A stretch of DNA of 23,639 nucleotides from a virus, in the IMG/VR virus record IMGVR_UViG_3300046524_000366, positions 1-23,639 of that record, one strand, 5' to 3'. The position numbers and the translations under genes were made by a program. Shown one piece after another: positions 19,785 to 23,639 of this stretch. A model generated the notes under the pieces. The model saw nothing but the letters and a program-made list of their open reading frames with translations, was not told where the DNA came from and searched no databases. How positions within the stretch are numbered: the first letter of the stretch is position 1; every line of letters starts with the position of its first letter.

Positions 19785-20432
19785 TCACGACTCAGCTTCA
19801 GTATCGCCTCGACCGTTTTTTGCATATATCCTATGCATCTCTTCTCTAAACGAAATCAACATATCCTCAGCAGAGTTATAGCTATCTTGAGACACTCTTA
19901 CTGAATATCCAACAAGATCGTTAAGTAAGTTAGTGTACATAATTATTTGATTCTTTAGCGTGTTCCGTATATCTGCTTCCTGCTCTCCGCTTTCGGTTTT
20001 CAACTGAAAGGTCTGTTCAAAGGTCTTCCCAGCCCGCGCCATCTTATTTTCAGTGTGAAGAATTTGTCGATCAATCATCTGGAGGCAAGCTTCGCGAGTG
20101 CGCTCAATGTGATCGCGATCAGCGATAGAGATAGCATTATTTACTTGGCGTACCTGTGCATCGAAAGTATCTCTCTGGAGCTTCATTAAATCTTTAAATT
20201 CTGCCTGCTGAGTATCGAGCAATTGCTTTTGAAGATAAACAGTCTGCAGAACAGCAAGCAAAGTGACAAATGAAATTAGCGGACCTATCAAACCACCAAT
20301 GTACCCTCCAAAATCTGACCATTTTCCTGAATCATCAGAAAGCCCGGCATTAAACATATAAAAATAAACACCAGAAACGCCAATGATTGCGACCAGAACT
20401 ATAAAAATAGAAGCCCGCCTAAAATCTTTCAA
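19785..20432 (-). CDS. Second AbiC-like membrane protein (cassette 3)
   Basis: This 215-residue protein is antisense to the early operon. Two transmembrane helices (about 7-27 and 46-67) flank WSDFGGYIGGLIGPLISF (38-55), which parallels WGQFGDYFGGVLNPIFSF in the 280-residue protein at 14388-15230. A coiled-coil-like cytoplasmic part (about 68-120) and a helical C-terminus follow. The start is TTG 20432, the only start codon between an upstream in-frame stop and the first helix; the ribosome site is weak. It is AT-richer than its neighbours. A phage-defence role is inferred from the shared motif. Confidence 0.7.
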   Translation of the reverse strand: MKDFRRASIFIVLVAIIGVSGVYFYMFNAGLSDDSGKWSDFGGYIGGLIGPLISFVTLLAVLQTVYLQKQLLDTQQAEFKDLMKLQRDTFDAQVRQVNNAISIADRDHIERTREACLQMIDRQILHTENKMARAGKTFEQTFQLKTESGEQEADIRNTLKNQIIMYTNLLNDLVGYSVRVSQDSYNSAEDMLISFREEMHRIYAKNGRGDTEAES

Positions 20433-20489
20433 TTCTTTACTCGCACACTAGTTGTCATTAACCTCAATAGTCTCACGGAGAGTTTGTAA

Positions 20490-20768
20490 ATGGCTACTCC
20501 TCATCCTAGTCAAGACAAATCCAAAAACACCTACCGCCACACTTTCACCGCCGCCTGCCCATCTGACGGTGAAACCATCGTTTACCAGTTCGAGTTGCGT
20601 ACCACCGCAATGATTCATGTCGAGCACATCAAGGCAGCGACTGCCCTGATCAAAAAAGGCTGGCACGAACAAATCGCCGATCGGCTGTCCGAAGCCCTCG
20701 GCGGGGACCAAACGATCATCGCCACGCACCAGGGCGTGGAAATCGAAACGGTGAGACTGAGCGGATGA
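20490..20768 (+). CDS. Small phage protein, unknown
   Basis: A 92-residue protein beginning MATPHPSQDKSKNTYRHTF, with a beta-strand-rich first half (ETIVYQFELRTTAMIHVEHIK) and a helical segment. GGAGAG precedes ATG 20490. It overlaps the TGT-like gene by four bases and resumes the rightward operon after cassette 3. Function unknown. Confidence 0.6.
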   Translation: MATPHPSQDKSKNTYRHTFTAACPSDGETIVYQFELRTTAMIHVEHIKAATALIKKGWHEQIADRLSEALGGDQTIIATHQGVEIETVRLSG

Positions 20769-21490
20769 TTCATTACCACGGAACGCCAGTCGGCGGCACT
20801 CGCCAGGACGGTGCCCGGTTCCTCGCAGGCCGACACGCACTGGTGCCCTTCCCGCGCCAGGATGACATGGGAATCGTCGCCGAAGTCTGTCAGTCGTTCG
20901 TGTTCGACAACGGCGCATTCAGCGTATGGAACAAGGGCGGCACGCTCGACGTGGACGGCTATACCCGGTGGGTCGAAGAGTGGCACCGGCACCCGGGCTT
21001 CGACTGGGCTCTCATCCCAGACGTGATTGATGGCGACGAAGTGGCGAACGATGCGCTGTTGGCAGCGTGGCCACGGGCTTTGCGCGGCGTACCGGTATGG
21101 CACCTGCACGAATCGCTCGAGCGCTTGCAGAAGTTGGCCACTGAATGGCCGATGGTTGCGTTCGGCAGTTCCGGGCAATGGCGCTCACCTGGAACTGCAG
21201 CCTGGTGGAAGCGGATGGCAGCCGCCATGGATGCCATCTGCGATGAACAGGGCAGACCGGCGTGCCGGCTGCACGGGCTCCGCATGCTCGACCCGGCCGT
21301 CTTCGAACACCTGCCATTTGCCTCGGCCGACTCTACAAACGCCGCGGTAAACGGTGGCAGCATCAGCCGCTTCGGTATGTACGCCCCGCCCACCGCCGGC
21401 CAGCGCGCCTGCGTGATCGCCGACCGCATCGAATCGCACAACAGTTCGCCGATCTGGCAGCGCGAAGCCCAAGTCGAACTCGCTCTATAA
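20765..21490 (+). CDS. TGT/DpdA-like TIM-barrel protein, tentative
   Basis: This 241-residue protein starts in the ATGA overlap 20765-20768. Its pattern suggests a TIM barrel. It has FVFDNGAFSVW near residue 45, similar to the DSGAF-type segment of tRNA-guanine transglycosylase and DpdA-like enzymes, then FDWALIPDVIDGDE, GVPVWHLHESLERLQ, WPMVAFGSSG and LHGLRMLDPAVFEHLPFASADS. Related phage proteins exchange guanine for deazaguanine bases in DNA. No deazaguanine biosynthesis genes are visible in the window, so the substrate is unclear; it might equally be an unrelated barrel. Catalytic residues cannot be assigned with certainty. Confidence 0.5.
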   Translation: MIHYHGTPVGGTRQDGARFLAGRHALVPFPRQDDMGIVAEVCQSFVFDNGAFSVWNKGGTLDVDGYTRWVEEWHRHPGFDWALIPDVIDGDEVANDALLAAWPRALRGVPVWHLHESLERLQKLATEWPMVAFGSSGQWRSPGTAAWWKRMAAAMDAICDEQGRPACRLHGLRMLDPAVFEHLPFASADSTNAAVNGGSISRFGMYAPPTAGQRACVIADRIESHNSSPIWQREAQVELAL

Positions 21491-21508
21491 CCCCTCCCCC
21501 ACACAAGA

Positions 21509-21529
21509 GCCTGCCGGTGAACGGCGGGC
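21509..21529 (+). promoter_or_regulatory. Hairpin before the gene at 21541
   Basis: GCCTGCCG (21509-21516) pairs with CGGCGGGC (21522-21529) with one G-U pair and a five-base loop. The ribosome site GAGGA lies just after it. Similar stem-before-ribosome-site layouts occur at modules A and B and at 22032-22048. Confidence 0.45.
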
Positions 21530-21540
21530 GAGGAATTCGT

Positions 21541-22017
21541 ATGCGCGATTTACAGGAACTGTCCGATGAGATCATCAACACCGCAATGGTCACCATCTAC
21601 AACCACCTTGAACCAGGGTCGAAGCTCTGCTTGGTCGCCTACAAGCCTGGCAATCCAAAGGCCGACTTCCTGCGTGTCGATAGCCAGTTCGACATGAACG
21701 AAGCGGTGAGCGCCATGCGCAGGAAAGGCCTCAGCATCGACGGCGACAACGCCTACAAGCGCGACCTGTGCGATTCGATCGTCGGCACCCTGGCCTTCGG
21801 CGCGCGAGACCGATGCCCACCGCCAGAAGGACATTGGGCGCAGCGATTCTGGGACATGGGGCGAGAGTCATCAGCCAACACCGAAGGCCTCATATCTGCG
21901 CTTGAACTCGTCACCGACTGCCTGAGCAAAGCGCTCACCGGCGGCGAGGTATCAGCTGCGAGAGCAGGAAGCGCCCTGACCACAGCCGCCGAACTGCTCG
22001 CCAAACAATCGCGATAA
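21541..22017 (+). CDS. Phage protein of unknown function
   Basis: A 158-residue protein beginning MRDLQELSDEIINTAMVTIYN, largely helical with two cysteines in LCDSIVG and DRCPPPEG. Start ATG 21541 has GAGGA eight bases upstream; a much longer frame upstream is the shadow of the TGT-like gene. It ends 42 bases before the xis-like gene. No family recognised. Confidence 0.7.
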   Translation: MRDLQELSDEIINTAMVTIYNHLEPGSKLCLVAYKPGNPKADFLRVDSQFDMNEAVSAMRRKGLSIDGDNAYKRDLCDSIVGTLAFGARDRCPPPEGHWAQRFWDMGRESSANTEGLISALELVTDCLSKALTGGEVSAARAGSALTTAAELLAKQSR

Positions 22018-22059
22018 CCATCACCACCTTCTGCCGCCGCGCGCGGCATGGAGCATCAC

Positions 22060-22266
22060 ATGACCATCCAGTTTCTATCTCACGAGGAGGTTTGCGAGCT
22101 CACCGGCGCGCGGACCAAGGCAGGACAGATCCTCAACCTAAAAAAGAATGGCGTTCGCCATACGATTAAAGTGAACGGGTGGCCGAGTGTCACCGCGATG
22201 GCGGTCACCGCTGTCGGCGCATTTGAATCAGAAAAGCCCGTATGGAAATCACGTAAGGCCAGCTGA
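22060..22266 (+). CDS. DUF4224 xis-like protein
   Basis: This 68-residue protein matches the DUF4224 family found directly before phage integrases. It has the motif MTIQFLSHEEVCELTGARTK, a helix-turn-helix-like AGQILNLKKNGV and a basic C-terminus. GGAG lies six bases before ATG 22060, within the end of a small GC hairpin (22032-22048). The integrase starts two bases after its stop, suggesting co-translation. It probably binds DNA at the att site as an excision factor; this is inferred from size and place. Confidence 0.8.
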   Translation: MTIQFLSHEEVCELTGARTKAGQILNLKKNGVRHTIKVNGWPSVTAMAVTAVGAFESEKPVWKSRKAS

Positions 22267-22267
22267 C

Positions 22268-23299
22268 ATGGGAAGACGACCAAGCAAACCCGGCTCGATC
22301 GCCAGGCTGCGGGAACGCAAGAAAGCCAGCGGCCGGGTGTTCTACTACTACGACACGGGCGGCAAGGACCGCAAGGAAATTCCGCTGGGCAGCGACTACG
22401 GCCTGGCGATCATGGAATACGCGAAGCTTGAGCGTGATCGCACCGCAACCGACCTGGTCGCCAAGGTCATCACGTTCCGTTACGTCGCAGAAAAATATAT
22501 GGTCGATATCGTCCCAACCAAAGGCACAGCCACACAGGCCGACAACAAGCGCGAGCTGAAAAACCTGATCGCGTTCTTTGACGATCCACCCGCACCGCTG
22601 GAAACGATCGAACCATTGCACGTTCGCCAGTACCTCACTTGGCGCAAAGCCGCGCCAGTGCGGGCAAATCGCGAGAAGGCGCTGCTCAGTGCAATTTGGA
22701 ATTACGCGAGGGACAAGGGTTACACCTCTCTTGCCAACCCGTGCGCGGGCATCAAGGGCAACAAGGAAACTGGCCGTGACACGTATGTTGAGGATGCGCT
22801 GTTCAAGTGCGTGCACGACAAAGCAGATGTTGGCCTGCAAGACGCGATGGACCTCGCCTATCTGACTGGGCAAAGGGTGACCGACACCAGGCTGATGGAC
22901 GAGCGCGATGTGCGTGACGGGCAGATTTGGGTGCTGCAGGGAAAGACTAAGGCCAAGCGTCGGATCGAGATAACGGGCGAGTTGAAGGTTTTGATTGATC
23001 GAATCATGTCCCGAAAGTCAGAACACAAGGTCCGCTCGACGCGGCTGATCGTTACAGAGGACGGCACACCAATGACGGTGGCGATGTTGCGCAGGAGGTT
23101 TGACTTGGCCAGGGAGGCGGCCGGGGTGGAGAAATCTGAATTTCAGATGCGGGATTTACGCGCCAAAGCAGGCACGGACAAAGCCGAATCCAGCGGTGAC
23201 ATCATGCAGGCGAGAGATCAACTTGGGCATACGACCGTTGTGATGACAGAGCAATACATACGCAATCGCATGGGCAAGAAAGTTACTCCCACCAAGTGA
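22268..23299 (+). CDS. int: Tyrosine recombinase integrase
   Basis: This 343-residue phage integrase cuts and rejoins DNA at the att sites. It has an N-terminal arm-binding region (MGRRPSKPGSIARLRERKK) and a core-binding domain (about 68-155). The catalytic domain carries R203 in TGQRVTD, a lysine-rich beta hairpin (GKTKAKRR), R298 in QMRDLRAK, H321 in LGH, and nucleophile Y330 in TEQYIR. The position that is usually His in HxxR is Arg (R295), a substitution seen in some phage integrases. Start ATG 22268 follows the xis-like stop by one base. It lies ~80 bases from tRNA-Leu, the presumed integration site. Confidence 0.93.
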   Translation: MGRRPSKPGSIARLRERKKASGRVFYYYDTGGKDRKEIPLGSDYGLAIMEYAKLERDRTATDLVAKVITFRYVAEKYMVDIVPTKGTATQADNKRELKNLIAFFDDPPAPLETIEPLHVRQYLTWRKAAPVRANREKALLSAIWNYARDKGYTSLANPCAGIKGNKETGRDTYVEDALFKCVHDKADVGLQDAMDLAYLTGQRVTDTRLMDERDVRDGQIWVLQGKTKAKRRIEITGELKVLIDRIMSRKSEHKVRSTRLIVTEDGTPMTVAMLRRRFDLAREAAGVEKSEFQMRDLRAKAGTDKAESSGDIMQARDQLGHTTVVMTEQYIRNRMGKKVTPTK

Positions 23300-23302
23300 A
23301 TT

Positions 23303-23329
23303 GCGGACCAACATCAAAATAGCGGACCA
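23303..23329. repeat. Two GCGGACCA repeats near the att site
   Basis: GCGGACCA occurs at 23303-23310 and 23322-23329, 19 bp apart, between the integrase stop and the tRNA. Repeats here are candidates for integrase arm-type binding sites. Confidence 0.4.
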
Positions 23330-23337
23330 GAAACAAA

Positions 23338-23373
23338 CAAGGGCTTGCATCAGCTTTCGCTCGCAAACCCTTG
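23338..23373 (-). terminator. Terminator after tRNA-Leu
   Basis: On the minus strand CAAGGGTTTGC (23373-23363) pairs with GCAAGCCCTTG (23348-23338), one mismatch, followed by TTTGTTT. It lies just beyond the tRNA 3' end and fits a rho-independent terminator. Since it is next to the presumed att core, part of it may be phage-supplied. Confidence 0.6.
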
Positions 23374-23381
23374 ATTTAAGA

Positions 23382-23468
23382 TGGTGCCCGAAGCCGGAAT
23401 CGAACCGGCACGCCCTTACGAGCGGGGGATTTTAAGTCCCATGCGTCTACCAGTTTCGCCATTCGGGC
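23382..23468 (-). tRNA. tRNA-Leu (anticodon UAA), prophage integration site
   Basis: An 87-base tRNA on the minus strand. GCCCGAA at the 5' end pairs with TTCGGGC before ACCA, the anticodon loop is CTTAAAA (anticodon TAA) on a GGGA/TCCC stem, and a long variable arm fits leucine tRNA. The CCA is encoded. Its 3' end points to the integrase. Phages of this type integrate into the tRNA 3' half and restore it, so the att core is expected between about 23374 and 23425. Confidence 0.95.
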
Positions 23469-23543
23469 GGTAGCGCGGTGTTGCTCTTTCCAGCTGCTGA
23501 GTCGCGATCCTGGCAGGATGCAGGCTTAAACAGCCGAGCGGGA

Positions 23544-23572
23544 AATATATACATCACGTCCCGGTGAAGCAA
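23544..23572 (-). promoter_or_regulatory. Likely promoter of tRNA-Leu
   Basis: On the minus strand TTGCTT (23567-23572) and TATATT (23544-23549) are 17 bp apart, a good sigma-70 match, about 70 bases before the tRNA. This stretch lies beyond the att site and is probably host chromosome. Nothing else is called in 23469-23639. Confidence 0.6.
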
Positions 23573-23639
23573 GTTCGCAGTGGCTGATTTCAAGACTAAA
23601 TCTTGCTGCGCACTGAAAATAAAAAAGCTCCGTAAATCA

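Noticed and set aside
14344-20489. Transposon or IS ends flanking the three antisense cassettes
   Set aside because: No transposase, terminal inverted repeats or target duplications could be seen at the junctions.

Overview
The window is the immunity, early-gene and integration end of a lambdoid (temperate, siphovirus-type) prophage, almost certainly in a Pseudomonas. The support is gene content and GC-rich codon use typical of Pseudomonas phages, a lambda-like gene order (nin-type genes, O-like replication gene, cro, cI, early operon, RecT/exonuclease, xis-like gene, int), and a tRNA-Leu(UAA) gene directly beyond the integrase with its 3' end facing the prophage. The last ~170 bases, upstream of the tRNA, look like host chromosome. 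No capsid, tail or lysis genes are present; they would lie off the left edge.

Layout. 1-4718 is a leftward (minus) operon, read from right to left: Cro-like protein, CII/YmfL-like regulator, Rha-type regulator, O-like replication initiator with an internal iteron origin, a possible helicase-loader gene, a small coiled-coil protein, NinB-like and NinG-like recombination proteins, and the start of one more gene. 4719-7120 is the immunity region. A CI-like repressor, a HipA-like kinase and an unknown protein form one overlapping rightward operon that ends at a strong terminator. It is flanked on both sides by copies of the same 14-bp operator, set in two promoters of the same design: the PR equivalent, leftward near 4760, and the PL equivalent, rightward near 7100. 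7120-23299 is the long rightward early operon. It starts with a boxA and two boxB-like hairpins, suggesting antitermination, and continues with many small genes, several of them preceded by hairpin leaders. It then carries a coiled-coil protein, RecT and a YqaJ-type exonuclease, two cytosine methyltransferases (the first truncated), a DUF4406 protein, a TGT-like TIM-barrel protein, a DUF4224 xis-like protein and the integrase.

Five genes in the rightward operon are antisense to it. A GhoS/DUF2622-like gene and a signal-peptide protein lie at 8159-9297. Three AT-rich membrane-protein genes lie at 14388-15230, 15917-16576 and 19785-20432. The first and last of these share a motif with the putative AbiC-type abortive-infection family. 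They look like independently acquired cargo expressed from the lysogen, and one of them sits where the second half of methyltransferase 1 should be.

The most novel candidate system is the immunity operon. Its repressor has a CI-like HTH but no S24/LexA-type self-cleavage domain. It is co-translated with a kinase that keeps the HipA-like catalytic residues (DRNxxN and ID) and with an unrecognised third protein. This suggests a prophage switch controlled by phosphorylation rather than RecA-stimulated cleavage, or a toxin-antitoxin-like module built into immunity. That functional reading is inference.
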